A stretch of DNA of 64,000 nucleotides from CAYZBF01 sp964476585 (GTDB taxonomy: Bacteria > Hydrothermota > UBA3072), in the NCBI GenBank assembly GCA_964476585.1, contig CAYZBF010000006.1:1-64000 (forward strand), in the 5' to 3' direction. Within the stretch, counting starts at the first letter, position 1. Every line of letters begins with the position of its first letter. Position numbers and translations under genes: made by a program. The notes below the pieces were generated by a model. That model saw nothing but the letters and a program-made list of their open reading frames with translations, searched no databases and was not told the DNA's origin. Shown here piece after piece: positions 53,658 to 62,013 of this stretch.

Positions 53658-54592
53658 TACTTTCTCTCTTTTATCAACTCTTCATATCCCAATTTGATAG
53701 CTTCCTTCACAGCCTCTGAAGTTACAGTAGCACCGCTCAATGCATCAAGCTTATCTATATCCCCGATATAGACATTTCCAAACCTATTTTCAAACTCAGG
53801 GCTGGAAACCCTTGTGACATAGCCTGGTGTTTCCTCTATACCCTCCTCTGGACGTTGTATGTGAATACCGAGAACCGTATCTTTATGAATGGAAACAACC
53901 ACCCCAACCTTGGAAATAAAACCCTTTTTATATGATAGATAAACAAATCTATCTTTACCCTTCCAGAGTTTATCTTTTACTACTTCCTCAACTTCTTCCA
54001 TACCAGAAAGTCGGATTACATCATCACTATACCATTTACTCTCTCCATGTCCTCCAGTAGAAAGGTAATCTTCGAATTCTTTAAGTCCTTCTCTTACTGC
54101 TGCGGTGGCTGCCCGGGAGGATATTGTCGCAGCAGTTACTCCATCAATCTTTCCGTTCTCATTATCGCATCTCAGCCATATTTCATCTTCAGTAAGGCCA
54201 CTGAACTGTTGCCCGAACCAAGCTTCTGTTACTTTCATTCCAAGACCTGGGGTTTCAGAAAGTCCCTCTTTTGGTATCAATATTTTTATAATCTTTCCCG
54301 TGGAATCTACACCTACAATGGGTCTTATAATGCTGGAGTAACCCCTTTTGCCATAACGAAATACTATACCCACATATCTATTTCCTTCGCTAACCCTCCA
54401 GAGCGTATCATATTTAACGGTCTTGAAATGTACTTCTGAATCAGGGAAAACCTTGCGTAAGGACGAATTTAATTCTTTGCTGGAATATTCCAGAATGACC
54501 GGTTTAGTCTCCTTATATACAAAAGAAAGAAGAAAAGCTGAGATGATAGCAACTATAAAAAGCACTGATACCTGCCTGGCTTTACTCTTCAT
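53657..54592 (-). CDS. rnfG: Rnf complex subunit G with two tandem FMN-binding domains
   Basis: The 311-aa protein starts at ATG 54592 behind GGAGG and has one membrane helix, then two FMN-binding domains. The first ends KIDGVTAATISSRA, a variant of the flavinylation motif with Ala for Gly. The second ends LDALSGATVTSEA, a perfect SGATVT site where FMN would be attached to Thr. Ordinary RnfG has one such domain and about 200 aa. It may carry one or two covalent flavins on the outer side of the membrane. Confidence 0.92.
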   Translation of the reverse strand: MKSKARQVSVLFIVAIISAFLLSFVYKETKPVILEYSSKELNSSLRKVFPDSEVHFKTVKYDTLWRVSEGNRYVGIVFRYGKRGYSSIIRPIVGVDSTGKIIKILIPKEGLSETPGLGMKVTEAWFGQQFSGLTEDEIWLRCDNENGKIDGVTAATISSRAATAAVREGLKEFEDYLSTGGHGESKWYSDDVIRLSGMEEVEEVVKDKLWKGKDRFVYLSYKKGFISKVGVVVSIHKDTVLGIHIQRPEEGIEETPGYVTRVSSPEFENRFGNVYIGDIDKLDALSGATVTSEAVKEAIKLGYEELIKERK

Positions 54593-54593
54593 G

Positions 54594-55568
54594 CTACCTC
54601 CCGTATATCCTCGGATGGAGACGATCAAGTAGAGGGACAAACATATTCATTATCAATATAGAATAGGAAACACCCTCAGGATAACCAGCCCATAGCCTGA
54701 GAATTATACATAGAATACCCCCCCCAATTCCAAAAATCCATCTCCCCTTCAGTGTAACAGGGGAAGTAACCATATCCGTTGCCATAAATAATCCACCCAA
54801 CATAACACCACCGCTTAAGATATGGAAGAGTGGATTAACAGGGGTTACGCCCAATAAGTATAAAATCCCCGAAAAAATGAAAACGGAACCGATATAGGAA
54901 ATTGATATCCTCCAGTCTGCATATCCAAAAAAGAAGAGGAATAAAGCTCCAATAAGCAAAAGAAGCGCCGAAGTTTCCCCAAGACATCCTCCGGTATTAC
55001 CAATAAATAATGTTTTTAGCATCGTGGAAGAATTCAATGATTGTATCACACCCTCGGGAGGACTTATGGCTAACAGTGAAAGAGGAGTAGCTTGTGTTAC
55101 ACCATCCAGAACCGAAATTCCTGACAAAGTTCCACTTATAGGTGGTGTCCAGTTCCCTGTCATAAGAAAAGGCCAGGAGGCAACAAGGAAAGCTCGCCCT
55201 GCAAGTGCCGGGTTAAAAATGTTATATCCCAATCCTCCAAAAAGTTGTTTTACTACAAATATTGCAAAGAAACTCCCTGCCACAGGCAACCACCACGGAG
55301 AATTCACAGGAATATTAAATGCAATGAGAATCCCAGTGATTATTGCACTACCATCAAGGCATCTTATCTCCCTATGGGTAACACGCTGAAAGACACATTC
55401 TGTAATTAATGCGCTTAGAACAGAAAGAGAAGTAAGAAATAACGCTCTCCATCCGAAGAAATAAATCGAACCTATTAGAGCCGGTACTAACGCAGCAACA
55501 ACTCCATACATTATCTTATTAACGTTTTTAGATGAACTAATATGGGGTGCGGGTGATAATTGTAACAT
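54594..55568 (-). CDS. rnfD: Rnf complex subunit D
   Basis: The 324-aa protein has SPAPHISSSKNVNKIMYGVV, about nine membrane helices, GLGYNIFNPALAGRAFL, and DGVTQATPLS where the Thr is the usual FMN attachment site. MATDMVTSPVTLKGRWIFG and YPEGVSYSILIMN are further family blocks. It overlaps rnfC by one base. Confidence 0.95.
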   Translation of the reverse strand: MLQLSPAPHISSSKNVNKIMYGVVAALVPALIGSIYFFGWRALFLTSLSVLSALITECVFQRVTHREIRCLDGSAIITGILIAFNIPVNSPWWLPVAGSFFAIFVVKQLFGGLGYNIFNPALAGRAFLVASWPFLMTGNWTPPISGTLSGISVLDGVTQATPLSLLAISPPEGVIQSLNSSTMLKTLFIGNTGGCLGETSALLLLIGALFLFFFGYADWRISISYIGSVFIFSGILYLLGVTPVNPLFHILSGGVMLGGLFMATDMVTSPVTLKGRWIFGIGGGILCIILRLWAGYPEGVSYSILIMNMFVPLLDRLHPRIYGR

Positions 55569-56878
55569 TATTTCTTCTCTTTCATTATCTCTGCTTTAGC
55601 GTATTTGAACTGCTGGACTAAAGGAATATTAGAAGGACAGACATACCCACAACCCCCACATTCAATACAGGAAAGAACACCAAGTTCTTCTGCTTTCTCA
55701 AAGTCTTCCATATCAATGAACTTATATATCTCTGTCGGCATAAGGCACATAGGGCATACATCAACACAGGATGCACACCTTATGCAGGGAGACGCTTTCC
55801 TTTCGAACACCTCTTTGGCATTCTGAACCAGGATACCACTTGTTCCTTTAATCACAGGAACCTCTGGATAAATCTGAGCAATCCCCATCATGGGACCCCC
55901 ATTTATTATCATCTTCTCGCCACCAATTACACCACCGGCCACCTCAATCAGATATTCGAAGGGAGTTCCGATTGGAACAAGAAAATTGGAAGGGGCTCTA
56001 ACTGGACCTGTAACTGTTACTACCCTTTCATATAAAGGTTTGGAATAACGCACTGCCTCATAGATAGCAACCGCTGTTCCAACATTCTGGACATAAGCTC
56101 CCACATCGAACGGCAAACCACCCTCAGGAACCTCATTCCCTGTTATAGACTGAATAAGCTGTTTCTCAGAACCCTGGGGATACTTGGTGGCGTGGACAAC
56201 AATATTCATCCATGGATAAGAGGAAGAAAATTCCTTCATTTTATCAACAGTATCTATCTTGTTAGATTCAACAGCAATCCATACCCTTTTAGGATTTAAG
56301 ACCCTTCTTAAAATATCTGTCCCTTTAAGAATGTCCTCTGTCCTTTCTAACATCAGACGATGATCAGCAGTTAGATATGGCTCACATTCTGCACCATTTA
56401 TTATGAGGTCAGTTATTTTTTTTCCGGGAGGCACTTTCATCTTGAAGAATGTGGGGAATGCTGCCCCACCCATACCCACTATCCCAGCTTCCTTAACAAT
56501 TTCAATTATATCTTCCGCTGAAAATGACTCCGGGTCCCTCTCCTTACCTTCCCACTCGGTTGTCTTCTCAGTATCTACCTTTATTTTCATAGCAGGCTTT
56601 CTACCTCCAAGGGGATGAGGCCAGCTTACAACACCCATAAATACACCCGCCACGGAGGAATGTAATGGAACAGAAAGTTTCCCACCACTTTCAGCAATCT
56701 TCATACCCACCTCTACCTCATCCTTCTTCTCTATTATAGGCTTTGAAGAAGCACCCGTATGCTGAGATAGGGGAAGATACACAAATTCTGGCAGTTCGAT
56801 CCTTTTTATCAGCAAGTATTTCGCAAGTTCCTTTTTATCCCTCGGATGAACTCCACCTTTAAAGGTTAGAAGTTTCAA
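55568..56878 (-). CDS. rnfC: Rnf complex subunit C
   Basis: The 436-aa peripheral subunit has FKGGVHPRDKKELA, GIVGMGGAAFPTFFK (nucleotide/FMN site), LIINGAECEPYLTADHRLM and two [4Fe-4S] motifs near the C-terminus (CIRCASCVDVCP, CIECGGCGYVCP). It links NADH oxidation to the membrane part. TTG 56878 gives the usual N-terminus and overlaps ftsX by 20 bases; an in-frame ATG at 56932 would lie deeper in ftsX. Confidence 0.95.
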   Translation of the reverse strand: MKLLTFKGGVHPRDKKELAKYLLIKRIELPEFVYLPLSQHTGASSKPIIEKKDEVEVGMKIAESGGKLSVPLHSSVAGVFMGVVSWPHPLGGRKPAMKIKVDTEKTTEWEGKERDPESFSAEDIIEIVKEAGIVGMGGAAFPTFFKMKVPPGKKITDLIINGAECEPYLTADHRLMLERTEDILKGTDILRRVLNPKRVWIAVESNKIDTVDKMKEFSSSYPWMNIVVHATKYPQGSEKQLIQSITGNEVPEGGLPFDVGAYVQNVGTAVAIYEAVRYSKPLYERVVTVTGPVRAPSNFLVPIGTPFEYLIEVAGGVIGGEKMIINGGPMMGIAQIYPEVPVIKGTSGILVQNAKEVFERKASPCIRCASCVDVCPMCLMPTEIYKFIDMEDFEKAEELGVLSCIECGGCGYVCPSNIPLVQQFKYAKAEIMKEKK

Positions 56879-57734
56879 GGCTAATTTCCATTGATGTTGA
56901 CTTAACAGATGTTTTACTACCAATAAATCCAAGTATTAACCCGAATACTAACATTCCGACAAATATAGGACTGGTTGGGAAATAAAACGGGACAAAGAAC
57001 CTTGTGATAAGTAAATAAATTAGATAAAGCAGACCTGCACTTATAGCCCCTGCAATCCCACCTTCTATCAAACCCGCTAATACAAATGGGGCTTGAATGG
57101 TGCGTTCATTAGCCCCTACAAGTTTCATAACCTCGATTGTTTGTTTTCTCGCAAGAACTGTAAGCCTTATTGTGTTAGCTACCACGAACACCGAGGCAAA
57201 ACTAATCACAATTCCAAGAAGAACGTCAAAAACAAAGAGAATCTTTACCACACGATCCAATCTCTTTATCCATGACTCTCCGTATTCTACAGTTTCAATC
57301 TCACTAAAAATGCCTACCTTCAAAGCCACTTCTTCAACCTTCCCGGGAGTAGTAAAAGCATCCTTTAACTTTATCTTAAAAGAAGGAGGAAGAGGATTGG
57401 TTTTTAGTGCTTCAATTAGGCTTGTTGCATTAGGCATTTCTTTCTTAAACTCCTCAAGAGCTTTTTCTTTGCTCACATATTCCACCGATTCCACACCCAC
57501 CATGGTTTTGATTTTACTCGAAAGTTCATCTACTAATTTATCTGATAAATCCTCTTTTAGGAAGGCATTGAGTTCCACTTTTTCTCTTGCCACTTTTATT
57601 ATCCCAAAAATATTAAATGTCCCCACCAGAAACAGTCCGAAGAGAAAAAGAGAAAAGAAAATAATATTTATTGCTATAAAGGTCATAACTCCATTGCGCC
57701 GTAATCCAATCAAGGCTTCCCTGATTATAAACAT
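56859..57734 (-). CDS. ftsX: Cell division protein FtsX
   Basis: The 291-aa protein has one N-terminal helix, an extracytoplasmic domain (about 45-160), and three C-terminal helices, with NAFLKEDLSD, VEYVSKEKALEEFK and LARKQTIEVMKLVGA, all FtsX marks. With FtsE it controls cell-wall hydrolases during division. It starts one base after the ftsE stop. Confidence 0.93.
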   Translation of the reverse strand: MFIIREALIGLRRNGVMTFIAINIIFFSLFLFGLFLVGTFNIFGIIKVAREKVELNAFLKEDLSDKLVDELSSKIKTMVGVESVEYVSKEKALEEFKKEMPNATSLIEALKTNPLPPSFKIKLKDAFTTPGKVEEVALKVGIFSEIETVEYGESWIKRLDRVVKILFVFDVLLGIVISFASVFVVANTIRLTVLARKQTIEVMKLVGANERTIQAPFVLAGLIEGGIAGAISAGLLYLIYLLITRFFVPFYFPTSPIFVGMLVFGLILGFIGSKTSVKSTSMEISLETSNL

Positions 57735-57735
57735 A

Positions 57736-58392
57736 CTACCACTCTACCATCCGTCCTTCTTCAAGTCGAACCATATTACCACCCAATTTCCTCGTAAGAT
57801 AGATATCATGGGTTGCCATAAGAACAGCAGTTCCAGACGTATTTATTTCCTGGAGGATCTTGATTATGTCTCCGGAGGCTTCAGGGTCGATATTCCCTGT
57901 AGGTTCATCTGCAAGGAGAATAAATGGTTCACGGACCAGAGCTCTCGCGATCGCAGCCTTCTGTTGTTCTCCTCCTGAAATCCTGTAAGGAAACTCATTT
58001 CTTTTATGGGAGAGTCCCACAAGAGCAAGTGCCTTCATAACTTTTTCTTTCATCTTCCTCCCTGAGCTCCCTGTAACCTCAAGAGCAAAGGCGACATTTT
58101 CATAAACAGTTTTGTCTTGAAGCAATTTAAAATCTTGAAAGATGATACCAATCCGCTGGCGGAGCAGCGGAATCTCATGTCTCTTTATTGTCGAAGACAA
58201 AAAACCTGCAACAGCAACTTCTCCTTTATCAGGAAATATATCCATGTATATAAGCCGAATGAGGGTGCTCTTACCTGACCCGGTGGGGCCTGTGAGAAAA
58301 AGAAAATCCCCTTTATTTATACTCAGGTTGATATCCTTTAGGGCATACCAACCTTTTTTAAATGATTTACTCACATTTCTTATCTCAACCAT
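57736..58392 (-). CDS. ftsE: Cell division ATP-binding protein FtsE
   Basis: The 218-aa ABC ATPase has LTGPTGSGKSTLI (Walker A), GIIFQDFKLLQDKTVYENVAFALE, ISGGEQQKAAIARAL (signature), ILLADEPTGNID (Walker B) and MATHD. The FtsE-typical FQDFKLL and the ftsX neighbour fix the assignment. The gene heads the ftsEX-rnf-mfd cluster. A promoter at 58409-58437 gives a leader of only about nine bases. Confidence 0.95.
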   Translation of the reverse strand: MVEIRNVSKSFKKGWYALKDINLSINKGDFLFLTGPTGSGKSTLIRLIYMDIFPDKGEVAVAGFLSSTIKRHEIPLLRQRIGIIFQDFKLLQDKTVYENVAFALEVTGSSGRKMKEKVMKALALVGLSHKRNEFPYRISGGEQQKAAIARALVREPFILLADEPTGNIDPEASGDIIKILQEINTSGTAVLMATHDIYLTRKLGGNMVRLEEGRMVEW

Positions 58393-58408
58393 GTGAAACT
58401 ATGGTTAG

Positions 58409-58437
58409 AAAATATACGAACTATTTGTGTTTGTCAA
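58409..58437 (-). promoter_or_regulatory. Promoter of the ftsEX-rnf-mfd cluster
   Basis: Minus strand TTGACA (58437-58432), 17 bases, TATTTT (58414-58409). The ATG is 16 bases past the -10 without a Shine-Dalgarno. Confidence 0.68.
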
Positions 58438-58439
58438 GG

Positions 58440-58520
58440 TTGTTTTGAGACGGAAGAGAGGAGACGGGGATTGGGTTTGTTCAACAATTCAACTATTCTA
58501 TGGTCTCCTGTCTCGGTCAG
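58440..58520. repeat. Degenerate low-complexity tracts
   Basis: GAGACGGAAGAGAGGAGACG (about 58447-58466), CAACAATTCAACTATTC (about 58482-58498) and GGTCTCCTGTCTCGGTCAG (about 58502-58520). No gene. Confidence 0.5.
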
Positions 58521-58536
58521 TTTATTCGTAAACTCT

Positions 58537-59727
58537 TCAAAGCAGAAAAATAGCTGACAGGGAAGCGATAACGAGTGAGATAACCACAGGTAAAAACATT
58601 GCTTTCATAAAATCTTTAAAAGACGTCTTGAAGAATGCTATTGACACTGATACACAGGGATGAACCGGAGAAATCATATAGCCCATAAAGACAGAGAAGA
58701 ACATAATGGCAAAAGCTCCTGGACTCATAGAATCTAGTCCATATCTCGAATAATAGATGGGTAAAAGGATTGAAACAGGGAGTTGTACCCTGCCGGTCAC
58801 AAAAGCCAGGAAAGCTCCTATACCTACAAGTAAAAAGGCTGGAGAAAAGGCTATTACAGCAATAATAGAAGATATATCGGATGCTTTGAAGATATTAAGA
58901 AAAAGAAACATACCAAATATTATTAATGTATAGTTCCAGGGTTTCATATTCTTTACAACCTTAAGGAATTCCCTTCTAGATAAATGAGATGATATAAAGG
59001 AGACCACTAAACTCACGGATACACCTAAAACGAGCGGGATCTCTCCAATGCTAAACACCCTCATTAATGAAAAATGTATAATAGGGGCAAGCATAATAAT
59101 ACCGAGAGGAACAAGCAGACCCTTTATCTCAAACTTTCCTGTATAATCAATACTCCCTTTTACACCTCGAATCATGAAGAAATATCCAATAATAGAAATA
59201 ACAAAAAAATATGGGAGCAGATACAAAATCTCTCCATATAGATTAAGCCCTGCCATTTTTGTCGTTGCAAGCAATGCCCCAAGTGGATATATGAATATCA
59301 AAAGATGTCTGAACCATATATTAATGGCAACCTTGACTTCTGCCTTAATATCTTTACCTGCTCTTTCCACCATCGGGGCGGAAAGAAGTGCCCCTCCAGG
59401 CATAGGTAACATACCAAATAGAGCAGGGGATAACATTAGAAAACCCTTCCTGCCAACACGTAGATTCTGAACCAGCCACTCCATTAAATGAGATCCTTCC
59501 ATAATCCCTCCGATTAGAGGGATAAGACCAACAGATAATGCAAGCAATAGTATGGACGGGTCGCCCAAAGTTTCAAATATCACATGAGCAATATTCTTAA
59601 AGGGAAGATTGAAGAGTCCCAGAACAAAGGCACCGACCATCAATCCAAGCCAGATATTCTTCCTGGCTATAAAGATGAGAAGGGTAAGAGAAAATAGAAA
59701 GCCAAGCCAGATGATTATATTACTCAT
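58537..59727 (-). CDS. DUF401-family membrane permease-like protein
   Basis: The 396-aa protein has about ten membrane helices, with MLPMPGGALLSAPMVE, INIWFRHLLIFIYPLG and MGYMISPVHPCVSVS, which mark the DUF401 (COG1906) family. It looks like a secondary transporter, but no substrate is known. ATG 59727 is chosen for its AAGGGTG and because the upstream in-frame residues are hydrophilic and cover the promoter. Confidence 0.85.
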   Translation of the reverse strand: MSNIIIWLGFLFSLTLLIFIARKNIWLGLMVGAFVLGLFNLPFKNIAHVIFETLGDPSILLLALSVGLIPLIGGIMEGSHLMEWLVQNLRVGRKGFLMLSPALFGMLPMPGGALLSAPMVERAGKDIKAEVKVAINIWFRHLLIFIYPLGALLATTKMAGLNLYGEILYLLPYFFVISIIGYFFMIRGVKGSIDYTGKFEIKGLLVPLGIIMLAPIIHFSLMRVFSIGEIPLVLGVSVSLVVSFISSHLSRREFLKVVKNMKPWNYTLIIFGMFLFLNIFKASDISSIIAVIAFSPAFLLVGIGAFLAFVTGRVQLPVSILLPIYYSRYGLDSMSPGAFAIMFFSVFMGYMISPVHPCVSVSIAFFKTSFKDFMKAMFLPVVISLVIASLSAIFLL

Positions 59728-59771
59728 GTCACCCTTGATTTTACTTTTATTTTGGCTATCAACATGTTCAG

Positions 59772-59799
59772 AGTTTACTGACTCGTTCAGGATTGTCAA
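59772..59799 (-). promoter_or_regulatory. Promoter of the DUF401 gene
   Basis: Minus strand TTGACA (59799-59794), 16 bases, TAAACT (59777-59772), with a leader of about 40 bases. Confidence 0.55.
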
Positions 59800-60024
59800 G
59801 ACTTTTAGGTTAGACAGTCGGTCAGTACACAAATCCCTATTTAACTATTTGACTCATCAACTACTTAACTTATTTGTCCTGTGCTCTTATACAATCTGGG
59901 CAAATATTTCCTTGACTACATAACAAAATCCCATAAGATTATAGGTGTAAGTAATGGCCACAGAGGCATGAAACCCACCAGCAGAGGACACAGAGATAAA
60001 AAGAACTCTGTGCCTCCGTGGCCA
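59800..60024. repeat. Low-complexity tracts and a hairpin before the DUF5362 gene
   Basis: TTTAACTATTTGACTCATCA-type sequence (about 59839-59875), then GGCCACAGAGGCA (59956-59968) inverted with one mismatch as TGCCTCCGTGGCC (60011-60023), with an inner CACAGAG/CTCTGTG pair. The hairpin ends 22 bases before the DUF5362 start and could affect its expression. The CACAGAG type also occurs near 14757-14780. Confidence 0.6.
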
Positions 60025-60044
60025 AAAATAAAAAGGAGGTAGAG

Positions 60045-60416
60045 ATGGAATTGGAAAGTGTGGGTGGAAATAAATTAATGGAAACAACAAGTGGTATGAG
60101 TGGATGGCTAAAACTTGTTGGTATTGTATCTATTGTAGGTGGCGCAATTACTATTCTACTCACTCTTGGCATGGGAATTATTATAGCGTGGCTTCCTATA
60201 TGGCAGGGAATTCTTTTAGTCCGGGCTTCAAATAGTTCACAAGAGGTAGCCGGTGGAAAATCTGAATCAATTGTCAATATGATTAGCCCATTAAAGACTT
60301 ACTTTATAATTCAAGGCATCTTAATTCTAATCAGTATATTTATATCAATTATGGCAACGATGCTTGTAGGGTTTGGTGGATTGGCAGAACTATTCAAATT
60401 TACAGAAATCTATTGA
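60045..60416 (+). CDS. DUF5362-like small membrane protein
   Basis: The 123-aa protein starts at ATG 60045 behind AAAAAGGAGG. A hydrophilic start is followed by SGWLKLVGIVSIVGGAITIL, IAWLPIWQGILLVRASN and a C-terminal helix (YFIIQGILILISIFISI). This matches the DUF5362 pattern; the function is unknown. It overlaps the next gene by four bases (TTGA). Confidence 0.75.
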   Translation: MELESVGGNKLMETTSGMSGWLKLVGIVSIVGGAITILLTLGMGIIIAWLPIWQGILLVRASNSSQEVAGGKSESIVNMISPLKTYFIIQGILILISIFISIMATMLVGFGGLAELFKFTEIY

Positions 60417-60856
60417 GTGAATGTAGATTCATATGTGATTTTATGCTGGGTCGCCTTGCCAAATGGATGAGATTATTAGGGCTTGATACCTTGTATTATA
60501 ATAATCCAGGAGATCCCAGCATACTACATAGGGCTTTAAAAGAAGGGCGAACCATCCTGAGCCGCTCCAAAGAGTTCATGCGATATGAGAATTCAATTCT
60601 CATAGAATCGGAAAATCTGGATGAACAATTAGAACAAATAAAGGAAATAATAGAAATATCCAATCCCTTCAGTCGCTGTCCTCTTTGCAATACACCACTT
60701 TTGGCTGTTAATAAAGAAAAGATAAAAGAGGAGGTCCCAGAATACATTTATGAAACACATGACAAATTTAAGAGATGCCCTGATTGTGGCAGAATTTACT
60801 GGAAGGGAACACACTATAAGGAAATAACGAGGAAGATTAATGAAATCTTTAGCTAA
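60413..60856 (+). CDS. Mut7-C (DUF82) RNase-like PIN-fold domain protein
   Basis: The 147-aa protein has FICDFMLGRLAKWMRLLGLDT (in part) with the conserved first Asp, HRALKEGRTILSRSKEF, and a C-terminal zinc ribbon (CPLCNTPL and CPDCGRIYW). It is the Mut7-C/COG1656 type, a PIN-like ribonuclease domain. The start is TTG 60413, overlapping the DUF5362 stop. The RNA target is unknown. Confidence 0.88.
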   Translation: MSECRFICDFMLGRLAKWMRLLGLDTLYYNNPGDPSILHRALKEGRTILSRSKEFMRYENSILIESENLDEQLEQIKEIIEISNPFSRCPLCNTPLLAVNKEKIKEEVPEYIYETHDKFKRCPDCGRIYWKGTHYKEITRKINEIFS

Positions 60857-62012
60857 ATTACTCCTTCCTTTATTACTTATAGGGGTATCCTGTGCGCCGA
60901 TAATGCTGGTTAGACAATTCAAAGAAGAGCCAATAATTCGGATACTCCTTATGCAAAATCCCCAGAAAATTTCTATTTCGTCAGATTTTGATATAAACAT
61001 AAAGACAGGAGATAATAGGGGGATTATAAAAGGCTCTATAGGTATCTCTTTTAATCCCATAAAAATTGTAACTTCAGAGGGTCGGATAAAGAACCCAACT
61101 TTCCCGGTTTTTATCTTGCCTACAAGCGGGAATCTTTACCTCAATGGTCAGGCATATCCAGGTGGAATAAAGATATCAAAGGGAGGCGATGTGTTTGTGG
61201 TAAATCACATATCTATAGAGGAATATTTGAAGGGAGTTCTCCCCTATGAGATGGGTAGCCTTCCAATGGACCAGATAGAAGCGTTAAAGGCCCAAGCAGT
61301 TGCAGCCCGTTCTTACGCAATGGCAAATAGAAAATCAAAAAGTGAATACGATATTCTACCAACTATCTATGACCAGGTTTATAGAGGTATAGAAAAGAAA
61401 GACGAAATAATAAATGAGTCAGTGGAATTAACAAGAGGGGTAGTAGCATTATACCAGGGGAAAATAATAAATGCGAAGTATTCATCAACCTGTGGAGGTA
61501 TAACTGAAGATAATGAGAATGTCTGGCCGGGGGAGAGAATACCATATCTTCGATCTATCCGTGATTCAGGCTGGGATGGAAAGCCCTTTTGTAGATTCTC
61601 TCCAAATTTCAAATGGGAAAGGAGCTATAAAAAGGACCAATTCTTTAAGGTTGTAAAGAAGCAAATCAAAGAGTTATTTGGACAAAATCCGAAGGAAATT
61701 CGATGGATTAAGATAGTAAACCGCACCAGAACAAATAGGGTCCGTACCGTTGAGATTAACACTGATATAGGAAAATTCTATCTGGATAAAGACCAGATAA
61801 GAAGACTATTTGCCGATTACCGAGGTTCTATAAAATCCCTTATGTTCCGGATAAAAGTGAAGGGTAATAGCATAATTATTTCAGGGCAGGGTTATGGTCA
61901 TGGGGTTGGAATGTGTCAGTACGGTGCCATGGAGATGGCAAAGGAGAACTATAACTTCGAGCAAATTCTTCATCATTACTACTCAGGTATAACATTGGCA
62001 AAACTATGGTAA
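60840..62012 (+). CDS. SpoIID/LytB-domain lipoprotein
   Basis: The 390-aa protein has a lipoprotein signal (LLLPLLLIGVSC), a jelly-like N-terminal region, and a SpoIID domain: ISIEEYLKGVLPYEMG, ALKAQAVAARSYA, YSSTCGGITEDNENVW and GYGHGVGMCQYGA. SpoIID-type proteins are lytic transglycosylases acting on denuded peptidoglycan. In a non-sporulating Gram-negative it probably has a general cell-wall role. It overlaps the Mut7-C gene by 17 bases. Confidence 0.9.
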   Translation: MKSLAKLLLPLLLIGVSCAPIMLVRQFKEEPIIRILLMQNPQKISISSDFDINIKTGDNRGIIKGSIGISFNPIKIVTSEGRIKNPTFPVFILPTSGNLYLNGQAYPGGIKISKGGDVFVVNHISIEEYLKGVLPYEMGSLPMDQIEALKAQAVAARSYAMANRKSKSEYDILPTIYDQVYRGIEKKDEIINESVELTRGVVALYQGKIINAKYSSTCGGITEDNENVWPGERIPYLRSIRDSGWDGKPFCRFSPNFKWERSYKKDQFFKVVKKQIKELFGQNPKEIRWIKIVNRTRTNRVRTVEINTDIGKFYLDKDQIRRLFADYRGSIKSLMFRIKVKGNSIIISGQGYGHGVGMCQYGAMEMAKENYNFEQILHHYYSGITLAKLW

Positions 62013-62013
62013 T

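Noticed and set aside
57097..57978. A 293-codon plus-strand ORF
   Set aside because: It lies entirely antisense to ftsX and ftsE, has Ser/Thr/Phe-rich composition typical of a reverse-strand shadow, and no ribosome binding site.
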